DNA of 64,000 nt. Source: an uncultured Eubacteriales bacterium. GTDB taxonomy: Bacteria > Bacillota > Clostridia > Christensenellales > Aristaeellaceae. The stretch's first letter is position 1; the number at the start of each line of letters is the position of its first letter. The position numbers and the translations under genes were made by a program. The stretch spans positions 1 to 64,000 of the forward strand of contig CACYTF010000005.1 in the NCBI GenBank assembly GCA_902777335.1, read 5' to 3'. Below are positions 8,144-19,643 of this stretch, in pieces. The notes beneath the pieces were generated by a model. That model saw nothing but the letters and a program-made list of their open reading frames with translations, did no database searches and was not told the origin of the DNA.

Positions 8144-9337
8144 ATGAATCTGAATAAGATGACCATCGAGGATGTCCAGGTCAAGGGCAAGAAGGTATTG
8201 GTTCGTTGCGACTTCAACGTGCCGCTGGACGCGGACAAGAACATCACCGACGAAACCCGCATCAATGCCGCGCTGCCGACGATCCGCTACCTGCTGGACA
8301 ACGGCGCCGCCGTGATCCTGTGCTCCCACCTGGGCCGTCCCAAGGGCGAGTTCAACATGAAGTATTCCCTGGCCCCCGTCGCCAAGCGCCTGAGCGAGAA
8401 GCTGGGCTTTGAGGTGAAGCTGGCCAAGGACGTCATCGGCCCCGACGCCAAGAAGCTGGCCGCCGAGGTCGAGCCCGGCAAGGCCGTGCTGCTGGAGAAC
8501 GTCCGCTTCCACGCCGAGGAGGAGAAGAACGACCCGGCGTTCGCCAAGGAGCTGGCCTCCATGGCCGAGCTGTACGTGTCCGACGCCTTCGGCACCGTGC
8601 ATCGCGCCCACGCCTCTACCGCCGGCGTCGCCGATTACCTGCCCGCCGTGGCCGGCTACCTGATCGGCAAGGAGCTGAACTTCCTGGGCAACGCCGTGGA
8701 GAATCCCATGCGTCCCTTCGTCGCCATACTGGGCGGCGCCAAGGTCAAGGACAAGATCGGCGTCATCACCAATTTGCTGGAGAAGGTCGACACCCTGATC
8801 ATCGGCGGCGGCATGGCCTACACGTTCTCGAAGGCCATGGGCGGCGAGATCGGCGACTCCCTGCTGGACGAGGAGCGCATCGAGCTGGCGAAGGACATGA
8901 TGAAGGCCGCCGAGGCCAAGGGCGTGAAGTTCCTGCTGCCGGTGGACACCGTGATTGCCAACGACTTCGACAACCCCACCGAGATCAAGACGGTTCCCGC
9001 CGGCGAGATCCCCGAAGGCTTCCAGGGCCTGGACATCGGCCCGAAGACCATCGAGCTGTTCTCCGACGCCGTGAAGTCCGCCAAGACCGTCGTCTGGAAC
9101 GGCCCCATGGGCGTGTTTGAGAAGCCCGAGTTCGCCAAGGGCACCCTGGCCATCGCCACGGCCATGGCCGAGTCCGACGCCACCACGATCATCGGCGGCG
9201 GCGACAGCGCGGCGGCCGTCACCCAGATGGGCCTGGCCCCGAAGATGAGCCACATCTCCACCGGCGGCGGCGCGTCCCTGGAGTTCCTGGAGGGCAAGGT
9301 GCTGCCCGGCGTCGCGTGCCTGAAGGACAAGGCCTGA
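8144..9337 (+). CDS. pgk: phosphoglycerate kinase
   Basis: Pgk makes ATP in glycolysis by moving the acyl phosphate of 1,3-bisphosphoglycerate to ADP. The 397-residue protein has the family pattern throughout: [12 protein letters not shown] near residue 19, the basic-patch S-H-L-G-R-P-K-G near residue 61, [15 protein letters not shown] near residue 145, [13 protein letters not shown] near residue 195, and the C-terminal nucleotide loop GGGDSAAAV near residue 350. Length is standard. It is the first gene of a pgk-tpiA-gpmA operon; gap and eno are not in the window. Confidence 0.98.
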   Translation: MNLNKMTIEDVQVKGKKVLVRCDFNVPLDADKNITDETRINAALPTIRYLLDNGAAVILCSHLGRPKGEFNMKYSLAPVAKRLSEKLGFEVKLAKDVIGPDAKKLAAEVEPGKAVLLENVRFHAEEEKNDPAFAKELASMAELYVSDAFGTVHRAHASTAGVADYLPAVAGYLIGKELNFLGNAVENPMRPFVAILGGAKVKDKIGVITNLLEKVDTLIIGGGMAYTFSKAMGGEIGDSLLDEERIELAKDMMKAAEAKGVKFLLPVDTVIANDFDNPTEIKTVPAGEIPEGFQGLDIGPKTIELFSDAVKSAKTVVWNGPMGVFEKPEFAKGTLAIATAMAESDATTIIGGGDSAAAVTQMGLAPKMSHISTGGGASLEFLEGKVLPGVACLKDKA

Positions 9338-9370
9338 TCTAAGCTCAATAACAACGAGGAGGAGATTCCC

Positions 9371-10117
9371 ATGCGCAAGCCCATTATCGCCGGCAACTGG
9401 AAGATGAACAAGACGCCCGAGGAGGCGGCCCAGCTGGTCACCGAGCTGATCCCGCTGGTGAAGGACGCCAAGTGCGACGTGGTCGTCTGCACGCCCGCCG
9501 TCAACTTCGCCGCCGTCAAGGCCGTCATCGCCGGCACCAACATCAAGCTGGGCGCCCAGAACGTCCACTTCAAGGCCTCCGGCGCCTACACCGGCGAGCT
9601 GTCCGCCGACATGCTGAAGGCCGCCGGCTGCGAGTATGTCATCATCGGCCACTCCGAGCGCCGCCAGTACTTCGGCGAGACGGACAAGACCGTCAACCTG
9701 CGCACCGTCGCGGCCGTGAAGGCCGGTCTGATCGCCATCGTCTGCGTCGGCGAGATGAAGGACGAGCGCGAGGCGGGCTACACCGACATGATCGTCACCT
9801 ATCAGACCCAGATGGCGCTGCACGGCCTGACCGCCGAGGAGCTGGACAACGTCGTGGTCGCCTACGAGCCCGTGTGGGCCATCGGCACCGGCCTGACCGC
9901 CACCGACGAGCAGGCGAACGAGACCATCGGCGTCATCCGCAAGGCCATCGCCGAGAAGTTCGGCAAGGAAGCGGCCGAGAAGATCCGCATCCAGTACGGC
10001 GGCAGCATGAAGGGCTCCAACGTGAAGGGCCTGATGGCGCAGCCCGAGATCGACGGCGGCCTGATCGGCGGCGCGTCCCTGAAGGCGGCGGACTTCGCGC
10101 AGGTCGTCAATTTCTGA
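9371..10117 (+). CDS. tpiA: triosephosphate isomerase
   Basis: TpiA interconverts dihydroxyacetone phosphate and glyceraldehyde-3-phosphate. The 248-residue protein has the active-site lysine in AGNWKMNKT (residue 11), the catalytic His in [15 protein letters not shown] (near 95), the catalytic Glu in [12 protein letters not shown] (near 165) with the mobile loop after it, and the phosphate-binding YGGSMKGSN (near 210). It lies 33 bases after pgk with GAGGAGGAG as ribosome-binding site. Confidence 0.98.
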   Translation: MRKPIIAGNWKMNKTPEEAAQLVTELIPLVKDAKCDVVVCTPAVNFAAVKAVIAGTNIKLGAQNVHFKASGAYTGELSADMLKAAGCEYVIIGHSERRQYFGETDKTVNLRTVAAVKAGLIAIVCVGEMKDEREAGYTDMIVTYQTQMALHGLTAEELDNVVVAYEPVWAIGTGLTATDEQANETIGVIRKAIAEKFGKEAAEKIRIQYGGSMKGSNVKGLMAQPEIDGGLIGGASLKAADFAQVVNF

Positions 10118-10154
10118 CCCGCGCCCTGATAAAAGACAAGGAGGATTGATCCCC

Positions 10155-10901
10155 ATGATGAAGTTGGTTCTGGTTCGCCACGGCGAGAGCGAGTGGAACA
10201 AGCTGAACCTGTTCACCGGCTGGACCGACGTGGACCTGAGCGAAAAGGGCCACGAGGAGGCCAAGGCCGCCGGTCAGCTGCTGAAGGCCGAGGGCTATGA
10301 CTTCGACGTCTGCTACACCTCTTACCTGAAGCGGGCCATTCACACGCTGTATCACATCCTGGACGAGATGGATCGCGCCTGGCTGCCCGTGGTGAAGTCC
10401 TGGAAGCTGAACGAGCGCCACTACGGCGCGCTGCAGGGCCTGAACAAGTCCGAGACCGCGGCGAAGTACGGCGAGGACCAGGTGAAGATCTGGCGCCGCT
10501 CCTTCAACATCAAGCCGCCGGCCCTGGATGAGAGCGACGAGCGCTCCGCGATGAACCAGCCGATGTATCGCGACGTGGACAAGGCGCTGCTGCCCGCCCA
10601 CGAGAGCCTGGAGACCACCATCGAGCGCGCGGTGCCCTACTTCAACGAGGTCATCAAGCCCGATATGCTCTCCGGCAAGCGCGTGATCATCGCCGCCCAC
10701 GGCAACAGCCTGCGCGCGCTGGTGAAGTACTTCGACAACATCTCCGACGACGACATCATCGGCGTCAACATCCCCACCGGCACCCCGCTGGTGTACGAGT
10801 TCGACGACGACTTCAAGGTCATCAAGAGCTACTACCTGGGCGACCAGGAGGCGCTGAAGGCCAAGATGGAGGCCGTCGCGAATCAGGGAAAGAAAAAGTA
10901 A
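10155..10901 (+). CDS. gpmA: 2,3-bisphosphoglycerate-dependent phosphoglycerate mutase
   Basis: GpmA interconverts 3- and 2-phosphoglycerate using a phosphohistidine. The phospho-acceptor His lies in [10 protein letters not shown] near residue 8, followed by [12 protein letters not shown]; the second catalytic His is in [15 protein letters not shown] near residue 180, and E-R-H-Y-G-A-L-Q-G near residue 89 is conserved. About 248 residues is normal. ATG at 10155 is chosen because AAGGAGG ends 10 bases before it; the in-frame TTG at 10146 is too close to that site. Use of the cofactor-dependent enzyme here, rather than the Mn-dependent GpmI, is a choice seen in only part of the clostridia. Confidence 0.97.
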   Translation: MMKLVLVRHGESEWNKLNLFTGWTDVDLSEKGHEEAKAAGQLLKAEGYDFDVCYTSYLKRAIHTLYHILDEMDRAWLPVVKSWKLNERHYGALQGLNKSETAAKYGEDQVKIWRRSFNIKPPALDESDERSAMNQPMYRDVDKALLPAHESLETTIERAVPYFNEVIKPDMLSGKRVIIAAHGNSLRALVKYFDNISDDDIIGVNIPTGTPLVYEFDDDFKVIKSYYLGDQEALKAKMEAVANQGKKK

Positions 10902-10921
10902 AAAGGGATTATTACAGGATG

Positions 10922-10951
10922 GGGGCTGTTGCACAGGCGTGCAGCAGCCCC
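10922..10951 (+). terminator. terminator of the glycolytic operon
   Basis: A perfect 13-bp stem, GGGGCTGTTGCAC with GTGCAGCAGCCCC, and loop AGGC begins 21 bases after the gpmA stop. The T run after it is weak (TATGTTTC), so termination may depend on the adjacent second hairpin as well. Confidence 0.7.
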
Positions 10952-10958
10952 TATGTTT

Positions 10959-10984
10959 CACTTCCCCACCTCGGTGGGGAAGTG
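10959..10984. terminator. second, bidirectional hairpin between convergent gpmA and GNAT genes
   Basis: CACTTCCCCACC and GGTGGGGAAGTG form a perfect 12-bp stem with a 2-base loop, ending 4 bases before the stop of the minus-strand acetyltransferase gene. It can serve transcripts arriving from both sides. Confidence 0.7.
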
Positions 10985-10988
10985 TATG

Positions 10989-11477
10989 TCACGCCTCGAT
11001 CATATAGTGCCGGAATCCGTCCGCCTCGCGCTGGAAGCGGAAGCCGGCCTTCTCCAGCACGCGCTGGCTGCGGGCGTTCTTGATGATGCTGTCCGCGCGA
11101 ACGCGTACAAGGCCCAGCGCGCCGAAGGCGTAATCGACGGCCAGGCGCTCCGCGCGGGTGCCGTAGCCCCTGTTTTTGACCGCGTCGTTTTTCAGGTGGA
11201 TGCTCATCGAGCACTCCCCGGCGGCACGGTTGATGTGCTTCAGACAGACCTCGCCGATCGCCTCGCCGTTCAGCATCACCGCGAAAGAGAGGCTGTCGGC
11301 CTCGGCCTCGCGGCGGTCGTACAGCGCGTCTATCCGCTCGCGGGTATAGACGTAGTTGCGCGCCCGCTCATACAGCGACATGTCGCTGAAGAGGTCCGGG
11401 TCCGGCGCGAAGTCCCGGAACATTTCGTGCATGAGCGCCCGGGTCATCGGCACGAGCGCAATGTAGTCCGCCATCAT
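10989..11477 (-). CDS. GNAT-family N-acetyltransferase
   Basis: The 162-residue protein resembles ribosomal-protein-type (RimJ/RimL-like) acetyltransferases: GEAIGEVCLKHIN, then CSMSIHLKNDAVKNRGYGTRAERLAVDYAF, in which N-R-G-Y-G-T is the acetyl-CoA pyrophosphate loop, and NARSQRVLEKAGFRFQREADG near the end. The substrate cannot be told. Its start is directly next to the uvrA stop with no gap, so it is the last gene of the uvrB-uvrA unit. ATG at 11474 is an alternative start one codon in. Confidence 0.85.
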   Translation of the reverse strand: MMADYIALVPMTRALMHEMFRDFAPDPDLFSDMSLYERARNYVYTRERIDALYDRREAEADSLSFAVMLNGEAIGEVCLKHINRAAGECSMSIHLKNDAVKNRGYGTRAERLAVDYAFGALGLVRVRADSIIKNARSQRVLEKAGFRFQREADGFRHYMIEA

Positions 11478-14312
<2,835 letters not shown>

Positions 14313-14334
14313 ATTGTCCTCGTTTCGGGAAAAA

Positions 14335-14700
14335 TCAGTCGCCCGCGTAAGCGATGGCGTCCAGCTGGAACTGCAGGCCGTCCGGGCCGCCGACGTGGGC
14401 GAACTCGGTCTGTATCGACTTGCGGACCGGGTACTTGCCGCCAAAGCGCTCTTTGATGACCTTCTCCATCACCGGGATGTTCCACACGTCCCGGAACAGG
14501 CAGTCCATCTGGACCACGTTTTCCAGCGTCAGGCCGACCAGCGCCAGCCGCCGCTCCAGGTGGTCGAGGGCCCCGTTCACCTGGGCCTCGATGTCCTGGC
14601 CGATGTTGCCGACGCAGTAGCCGACGAAGCACAGGTTCCCGGCCCTGATGATGCCGGAATGGGCCCATTGCTCGCTGATGTCGTAGCGCTCGATGCTCAT
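14335..14700 (-). CDS. RidA/YjgF/UK114 family protein
   Basis: RidA-type proteins hydrolyse reactive enamine/imine intermediates or act on related small molecules. The 121-residue protein shows the family layout: G-N-L-C-F-V-G-Y near residue 20, the conserved segment [19 protein letters not shown], and an arginine in KYPVRKSI near the place of the active-site Arg. It is a divergent member, so the substrate is uncertain. It lies between the flavin-oxidase-like gene and uvrA on the minus strand with short spacers, which suggests co-transcription from uvrB. Confidence 0.85.
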   Translation of the reverse strand: MSIERYDISEQWAHSGIIRAGNLCFVGYCVGNIGQDIEAQVNGALDHLERRLALVGLTLENVVQMDCLFRDVWNIPVMEKVIKERFGGKYPVRKSIQTEFAHVGGPDGLQFQLDAIAYAGD

Positions 14701-14731
14701 TTGCGATGCCTCCTGTAAACAGACTTCGGTC

Positions 14732-15217
14732 TCATTTGCTGCTGTTCGAGCCGTTGTGCCGGGCGTAGCCGTTCTCCCAGGCCTTGCCCGCGCTCAGCCG
14801 CGTAAGCGCCTCGGCGTCCAGCGCCCCCTTGCCGTCGTAGCGGTAGTATTCCGCGGCATCGGCGGTGAATTCGATCACGCAGTAGTCCGGGTCGTCGACG
14901 CCCAGGGGGTAGTATTTCTCGTCCCCGTTGTTCCACAGCAGCTCTCTAAGGGCCCTGTCGCGGGTGGGGACGGCCCGGCCAGTCAGACAGACGCCCTCGA
15001 AGGTTTCGCTGTCGGCAAAGTACAGGCAGGCCTCGGGATGCTCCGACAGCAGCTTCACGTGCCGGGAGGAGGTGTTCGTGGAGATCAGGTGGCGGCCCGG
15101 GCCCCTGTGCCACACGCAGAACACCCGGCGTATGGCGGGCCGTCCGTCGCCGCCGATGTAGCCCAGGTCGGCAAACAGTGAACGGTCGATCAGGTTTTGA
15201 AGCTCTGCGTGGGTCAT
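14732..15217 (-). CDS. pyridoxamine 5'-phosphate oxidase-like flavin-binding protein
   Basis: The 161-residue protein has the split-barrel layout of the PNPOx-like family that binds FMN or F420: LGYIGGDGRPAIRRVFCVW near residue 18, then H-L-I-S-T-N-T-S-S-R-H-V-K-L-L near residue 43, and CLYFADSETFEGVCLTG near residue 64. Such proteins are often annotated as general stress or flavin reductase-like. It is probably cytoplasmic; the substrate is unknown. The tail (ARHNGSNSSK) is low in complexity. It starts 4 bases before the stop of the upstream TIGR04076 gene, so coupling is likely. Confidence 0.82.
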   Translation of the reverse strand: MTHAELQNLIDRSLFADLGYIGGDGRPAIRRVFCVWHRGPGRHLISTNTSSRHVKLLSEHPEACLYFADSETFEGVCLTGRAVPTRDRALRELLWNNGDEKYYPLGVDDPDYCVIEFTADAAEYYRYDGKGALDAEALTRLSAGKAWENGYARHNGSNSSK

Positions 15218-15221
15218 GACT

Positions 15222-15581
15222 CTATTCCTCCGGTTCCTTCCAGAATCCGCCCGTGTGGAAGTTCTCGTTGCCCGTGGGCTTCGCGGTCAGCCTGAAGATC
15301 ACGCAGCCGTCGGGGCACACGACGGTCTTTTCGTACTGGCCCTCGCCGCCGAGGCTGGTCAGGTTCCCGCCGGCGCGCACGGCCTCCATCAGCGGGTAGA
15401 GCATCATCATGGTCTTGGAGCAGATGCCCTCGCCCTGCGCATTCACCGGACAGCCGTAGCCGCAGGTGTACACGTCGCCGATCTCCTCGCCGTTTCTGCA
15501 ATAGTGCTCCGTGTGGTCGCCCCGCAGAAAGCCGGTGACCTCCACGGTGAATTCATACTCCTCGTCATACCATTTTTTCAT
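15222..15581 (-). CDS. TIGR04076 family protein, copy 1
   Basis: The 119-residue protein resembles the small TIGR04076 family: EEYEFTVEVTGFLRGDHTEHY, then the Cys-rich CGYGCPVNAQGEGICSKTMMM, and PDGCVIFRLTAKPTG at the end. Family members have several cysteines and are of unknown function, found mostly in anaerobes. The start at 15581 is chosen from AAGGGA upstream; a TTG six codons earlier lacks a site. It overlaps the flavodoxin stop by ATGA. A second, more typical copy lies two genes upstream. Confidence 0.72.
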   Translation of the reverse strand: MKKWYDEEYEFTVEVTGFLRGDHTEHYCRNGEEIGDVYTCGYGCPVNAQGEGICSKTMMMLYPLMEAVRAGGNLTSLGGEGQYEKTVVCPDGCVIFRLTAKPTGNENFHTGGFWKEPEE

Positions 15582-16126
15582 AAGATCATCCCTTCGCAAA
15601 ACTGCCGTATCTCATTGATCTTTCCGGCGACATCCTCTCGGCGCTCGACGCCACACAGACCCAGGCGGCCCCGGCACGCGATATCAAGGTGGCCGTAGAA
15701 GTGCTCCAGGGTGTCCAGTATGCGCTCGCACTCCCGCATGCCCGGCCCCGTGCGCAGCGCGACGGCAAAGCCCCGCTTGCCGGGCCTTAGCCGCGCGTGG
15801 GGCTCATGGGTGTTGCACCAGGGCGTGCAGCGGTCTATGAACGCCTTGAACTGTCCCGGCACGTCTGCCCAATAGGAGGGCGATACGCAGACGATCACAT
15901 CCGCGCAGCTGAATTCCTCCATCAGATTGTCCACGCCGTCCCGCTGGACGCAAATCGCGGTGTCGTGGCAGCGTCGGCAGCCCAGGCAGAAGCCGAAGCG
16001 GTAGTCGTCGATGCACACTTCATGTACCGCGTACCGCGCGGAAAGGCGCTGTGCGATGATGCCGGCGATCCGCGCTGTCGCCCCGGTTCGAACGGGGCTG
16101 CAGTTGACAATCAGAGCCTGTTCCAT
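15578..16126 (-). CDS. flavodoxin-fold NAD(P)H-dependent oxidoreductase
   Basis: The 182-residue protein belongs to the FMN-reductase/flavodoxin-fold family: ALIVNCSPVRTGATARIAG holds the FMN phosphate loop. The C-L-G-C-R-R-C segment with a later Cys near residue 48-61 resembles the iron-sulfur flavoprotein branch, and DVIVCVSPSYWADVPGQFKAF is the second flavin-contact loop. ATG at 16126 is chosen because AAGGG lies 9 bases before it; the ATG at 16135 overlaps that site. It probably transfers electrons in the cytoplasm; partner and substrate are unknown. Confidence 0.85.
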   Translation of the reverse strand: MEQALIVNCSPVRTGATARIAGIIAQRLSARYAVHEVCIDDYRFGFCLGCRRCHDTAICVQRDGVDNLMEEFSCADVIVCVSPSYWADVPGQFKAFIDRCTPWCNTHEPHARLRPGKRGFAVALRTGPGMRECERILDTLEHFYGHLDIACRGRLGLCGVERREDVAGKINEIRQFCEGMIL

Positions 16127-16139
16127 CGCGCCCATCCCT

Positions 16140-16454
16140 TCATTCAGCTTCTTCGTCCAGCGCCTCGACCAGGAAGCTGACCGGCCGGAAGCCGTCGTTG
16201 CAGGAGATCATGGCGGACCTCGGGTCCTTCATCCAGCCGTCATACAGGTTTTCCGCCCCGTGGGCCAGCGCCATCACGAAGGGGGAGAGGGTCTCCCACG
16301 CGCTGTCGCACATGCCCTCGGGTTTGGCCCAGCCGTTGCAGGTGAATTGCTGCCCCACCCGCATATGGCAGGCGTGCTCGATGGGGTTCTCGTACTTCTC
16401 GATGAGGTCGTCGTGGCGCGCCGTGCGCATGACGGTGATCCTGACCTTCTTCAT
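16140..16454 (-). CDS. TIGR04076 family protein, copy 2
   Basis: The 104-residue protein is a clear TIGR04076 member: MKKVRITVMRT start, C-H-M-R-V-G-Q-Q-F near residue 30, AKPEGMCDSAWETLSPFVMAL near residue 44, and MISCNDGFRPVSFLVEA at the end. Function is unknown. Its ATG overlaps the stop of the upstream acetyltransferase gene by 4 bases and it is followed after 13 bases by the flavodoxin-fold gene. Sharing an operon with that flavoprotein may point to a redox role, but this is inference. Confidence 0.85.
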   Translation of the reverse strand: MKKVRITVMRTARHDDLIEKYENPIEHACHMRVGQQFTCNGWAKPEGMCDSAWETLSPFVMALAHGAENLYDGWMKDPRSAMISCNDGFRPVSFLVEALDEEAE

Positions 16455-16930
16455 GTGGTTGTCCTCCTGATCTTCTCCAGCCGGTACAGCTTTTCTTCGT
16501 CCAGCCGGTCGTTCCCGTCCTTGTAGGTATAGCCCAGCTTCAGGTAAAACGGCAGCCCGGTGATGGAGGCGGGGACCTCGATGCGCCACGCGCGCCGGGC
16601 GAATTCGTCGGCCTCCAGGGTTTCGACGATCTTCCTGCCGATGCCCCGGCCCTGGCAATCGGGGCGCACGAATATCGAGAACAGGCTGCTCTCATCCTGC
16701 TTGCCCCAATAGGGACCGATGGCCCCGCAGCCGACGACGGCGCCGCCCTCCTCGGCCACGTAGAAGTGGGTCCAGCCGGCCCGCTGCAATATGTTCTCGG
16801 GCTGCTGGTGGAGGATCAGCGCCTCCATGTCCGCCGCGGAATAATCGCGGGTGTTGGAAACGCGCATGGTCTCGACGATCAGCGCCGACACGGCGGGCGC
16901 GTCGGCATCGGCAAAGCGGCGTATTGTCAT
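16451..16930 (-). CDS. GNAT-family N-acetyltransferase
   Basis: The 159-residue protein has the GNAT fold: MTIRRFADADAPAVSALIVE start, F-Y-V-A-E-E-G-G-A-V-V-G-C-G-A near residue 56, SIFVRPDCQGRGIGRKIVE near residue 84 with the Q-G-R-G-I-G acetyl-CoA loop, and LPFYLKLGYTYKDG near residue 124. The substrate cannot be inferred. It starts 18 bases after the uvrB stop and overlaps the next gene by ATGA. Confidence 0.88.
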   Translation of the reverse strand: MTIRRFADADAPAVSALIVETMRVSNTRDYSAADMEALILHQQPENILQRAGWTHFYVAEEGGAVVGCGAIGPYWGKQDESSLFSIFVRPDCQGRGIGRKIVETLEADEFARRAWRIEVPASITGLPFYLKLGYTYKDGNDRLDEEKLYRLEKIRRTTT

Positions 16931-16948
16931 GGTGCGCCTCCCTTCCGG

Positions 16949-18970
16949 TTATCCCGGATTCCTGTGGGTCATCTTCTCTCTTCTGCGGCGCTTCTGCCGC
17001 GACTGCTCGCCGCTGGCCATCACCTTTTCGCCCTTCAGAGAGAGCATCTGATCGCGGTACTTGGCGGCCTTCTCGAAGTCCAGGTTGTTGGCGGCCTGCA
17101 GCATCAGCTCCTCCAGCCGCTCGATGGCCATGCGCTTCTCCTCGTCGTCCAGGCCGGAAGCGGCGGCGTCGTCGGGCGCGCGGGTGACCTCCATCAGCTG
17201 GCGGATGGCGGTGCGCACGGTCTGAGGCTCGATGTGGTGTTCCTCGTTGTACCTTTGCTGGATCTCCCGGCGGCGGTTGGTCTCGGTGATGGCCCGGGTC
17301 ATGGACTCGGTGACGGCGTCGGCGTACATGATGACCCGCCCGTCCACGTTGCGGGCCGCGCGGCCGATGGTCTGGATCAGACTGGTCTCGCTGCGCAGAA
17401 AGCCCTCCTTGTCGGCGTCCAGTATGCACACCAGGCTGACCTCCGGCATGTCCAGGCCCTCGCGCAGCAGGTTGATGCCCACCAGCACGTCGAACTCGCC
17501 GCCGCGCAGGCCGCGGATCAGCTTGATGCGCTCCAGCGTCTCGATGTCGCTGTGCAGGTATTCCACCCGCACGTCCATCTCCTTCAGATATTGGGTCAGG
17601 CTCTCGGCCATGCGCTTGGTCAGCGTGGTGACCAGCACGCGCCCGCCTGTAGATGTGACCTTGTTGATCTCGCCCAGCAGGTCGTCCACCTGGCCGGTGG
17701 CGGGGCGCACGACGATCTCCGGGTCAATCAGGCCCGTGGGCCGTATGATCTGCTCCACCACCTGCTCGGCCCGCTCCAGCTCGTAGGGGCCGGGGGTGGC
17801 GGACACGTAGATGGTCTGGCCCGCCCGCTCCTCGAACTCGTGGAACTTCAGCGGCCGGTTGTCGTAGGCGGCGGGCAGGCGGAAGCCGTAGTCCACCAGC
17901 GTGCGCTTGCGGGCGTAGTCGCCGTTGTACATGGCGCGAATCTGGGGCACGGTCACGTGGGCCTCGTCGATGAAGATCAGAAAGTCCTTCGGGAAGTAGT
18001 CCAGCAGCGTGAACGGGGCCTCGCCGGGCCGGCGGCCGTCGAAGTAGCGGGAGTAGTTCTCAATGCCGCTGCAGTAGCCGATCTCCCGCATCATCTCGAT
18101 GTCGTAGTGCACCCGCTGCTCCAGCCGCTGGGCCTCCAGCAGCCGGCCGCTGTTGCGGAAATCCTCCAGACGCAGGGCCAGGTCCGCCTCGATCTGCTCG
18201 ATGCAGCGGTCCAGCTTGTCCTTGCTGGTGGCGTAGTGGCTGGCGGGGAAGATCAGCACGTGGTTCATCATCCGGAGCACCTTGCCGGTGACGATGTCGA
18301 CCTCGCTGATGCGCTCGATCTCATCCCCGAAGAACTCCACCCGCACGCCCCGCTTTTCCGACGCGGCGGGGATGATCTCGATGACCTCGCCCCGCACGCG
18401 GAAGGTGCCGCGCTCCGGCTCGAAGTCGTTGCGGTTGAACTGTATGTCGATCAGCCGGCGGATCAGGTCGTCCCGGTCGATCTGCATGCCCTCCCGCAGC
18501 GATACGGAAAGCCCCTCGTACTCCTGAGGGTCGCCCAGGCCGTAGATGCAGCTGACCGAGGCCACGATCACCACGTCGCGCCGCTCGGCCAGCCAGCTGG
18601 TGGCGCTGTGGCGCATGCGGTCGATCTCGTCGTTGATGGAGGAGTCCTTCTCGATGAAGGTGTCGGTGGAGGGAATGTAGGCCTCCGGCTGGTAGTAGTC
18701 GTAGTAGGACACGAAGTAGCCCACGGCGTTCTCGGGGAAGAATTCCCGGAATTCCGCCGCGAGCTGGGCCGCCAGCGTCTTGTTGTGGGCGATGATCAGC
18801 GCGGGCCGGTTGGCGTTTTTGATGATGTTCGCCATCGTGAAGGTCTTGCCCGAGCCGGTGACCCCCAGCAGCACCTGGTGCCTCATGCCCTTCTCCAGGC
18901 CCTCTGTCAGCTTCTGTATGGCCTGGGGCTGGTCGCCGGTGGGCTGATAATCTGAATGGAGCTGAAACAT
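16949..18970 (-). CDS. uvrB: excinuclease ABC subunit B
   Basis: UvrB verifies DNA damage handed over by UvrA and recruits UvrC. The 673-residue protein has [18 protein letters not shown] at the start, Walker [11 protein letters not shown] near residue 37, and the beta-hairpin that clamps DNA around [12 protein letters not shown] near residue 93. [11 protein letters not shown] and the C-terminal helicase motifs (QTIGRAARN near residue 540) are also present, as is a C-terminal UVR domain ([20 protein letters not shown]). The start at 18970 has GAGG 6 bases before it. It is first in a nine-gene minus-strand unit that ends with uvrA and an acetyltransferase. Confidence 0.98.
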   Translation of the reverse strand: MFQLHSDYQPTGDQPQAIQKLTEGLEKGMRHQVLLGVTGSGKTFTMANIIKNANRPALIIAHNKTLAAQLAAEFREFFPENAVGYFVSYYDYYQPEAYIPSTDTFIEKDSSINDEIDRMRHSATSWLAERRDVVIVASVSCIYGLGDPQEYEGLSVSLREGMQIDRDDLIRRLIDIQFNRNDFEPERGTFRVRGEVIEIIPAASEKRGVRVEFFGDEIERISEVDIVTGKVLRMMNHVLIFPASHYATSKDKLDRCIEQIEADLALRLEDFRNSGRLLEAQRLEQRVHYDIEMMREIGYCSGIENYSRYFDGRRPGEAPFTLLDYFPKDFLIFIDEAHVTVPQIRAMYNGDYARKRTLVDYGFRLPAAYDNRPLKFHEFEERAGQTIYVSATPGPYELERAEQVVEQIIRPTGLIDPEIVVRPATGQVDDLLGEINKVTSTGGRVLVTTLTKRMAESLTQYLKEMDVRVEYLHSDIETLERIKLIRGLRGGEFDVLVGINLLREGLDMPEVSLVCILDADKEGFLRSETSLIQTIGRAARNVDGRVIMYADAVTESMTRAITETNRRREIQQRYNEEHHIEPQTVRTAIRQLMEVTRAPDDAAASGLDDEEKRMAIERLEELMLQAANNLDFEKAAKYRDQMLSLKGEKVMASGEQSRQKRRRREKMTHRNPG

Positions 18971-19001
18971 GGCAAACCTCATTGCAGTGTGATATGGTCT
19001 C

Positions 19002-19030
19002 ATTATAACACCAAACGCCCCGCTTGAAAA
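19002..19030 (-). promoter_or_regulatory. promoter of the uvrB-uvrA unit
   Basis: On the minus strand a perfect TATAAT (19002-19007) with TG in the extended -10 position (TGTTATAAT) lies 17 bases from TTTTCA (19025-19030), a 4 of 6 match to the -35. It is 32 bases before uvrB. I saw no LexA/SOS box of the Bacillus type (GAAC-N4-GTTC) here. Confidence 0.75.
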
Positions 19031-19068
19031 CATGAAACGCAACATTTAAACGTATGTTCGACGCGCAT

Positions 19069-19097
19069 TTGACACGGCCCGCCTTTCGGGCTATACT
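19069..19097 (+). promoter_or_regulatory. strong sigma-A promoter for the 19.1-kb gene pair
   Basis: TTGACA (19069-19074), a 17-base spacer and TATACT (19092-19097): a near-consensus promoter 22 bases before the start codon, pointing away from uvrB. Confidence 0.88.
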
Positions 19098-19119
19098 GTA
19101 GGCAGAGGGGGGCTGACCG

Positions 19120-19623
19120 ATGGGCTGGAGGATGAAGACGGTTGTGATATTCGCGGTCGTGCTGTTTGTGGTCACCACCGCGTGGCTGGGCTTCGTGGTG
19201 TACGCGCGCTATCAGAGCAACGACTACTCGGTACAGGTCGCCGCCGCGTTCAACGCGGCTTTACTGGTCAACGGCGAGGAGACCTTCACCGACCCGGAGA
19301 GGGCCGTGATCAGCGGCTATCAGGGGCAGCGGTACGTGATCGTTCCCGAGAACTACAAGGCCATCGTGTCGCTGCTGAGAAAGGACTGCGCCATGCCGCC
19401 GTTCAAGCGGGCGGGGAAGGACGCGCCGCTGACGATCACCGTCTGCGACAGCGCCACGATCCACATAAGGCCCGACGGGGACGGCGTCGACGCGGCGCTG
19501 ATCGACTTCACCGCCGGCGACGGCAGGCGCTACGCGATGCACGTGCGCGGCGGCAACATCTGGAAGCAGTTCGTGGAATACGCCACGGCGGGGCACGGGC
19601 AGAACAAAAACCTGCCGCTGTAG
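19120..19623 (+). CDS. unknown protein with an N-terminal membrane anchor
   Basis: I do not recognise this 167-residue protein. It begins with a basic residue pair and a long hydrophobic stretch (residues 6-27, KTVVIFAVVLFVVTTAWLGF) that should act as signal anchor; the remaining 140 residues are polar and probably outside the membrane. AFNAALLVNGEETF and RYAMHVRGGNIWKQFVEY give no family I know. ATG at 19120 follows GAGGGGGG at good spacing; the ATG at 19132 is a weaker option. It is driven by the strong promoter just upstream and is 20 bases ahead of the tandem flavodoxin gene. Confidence 0.7.
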   Translation: MGWRMKTVVIFAVVLFVVTTAWLGFVVYARYQSNDYSVQVAAAFNAALLVNGEETFTDPERAVISGYQGQRYVIVPENYKAIVSLLRKDCAMPPFKRAGKDAPLTITVCDSATIHIRPDGDGVDAALIDFTAGDGRRYAMHVRGGNIWKQFVEYATAGHGQNKNLPL

Positions 19624-19643
19624 AGCAGGGGGAGAGGGATGCT

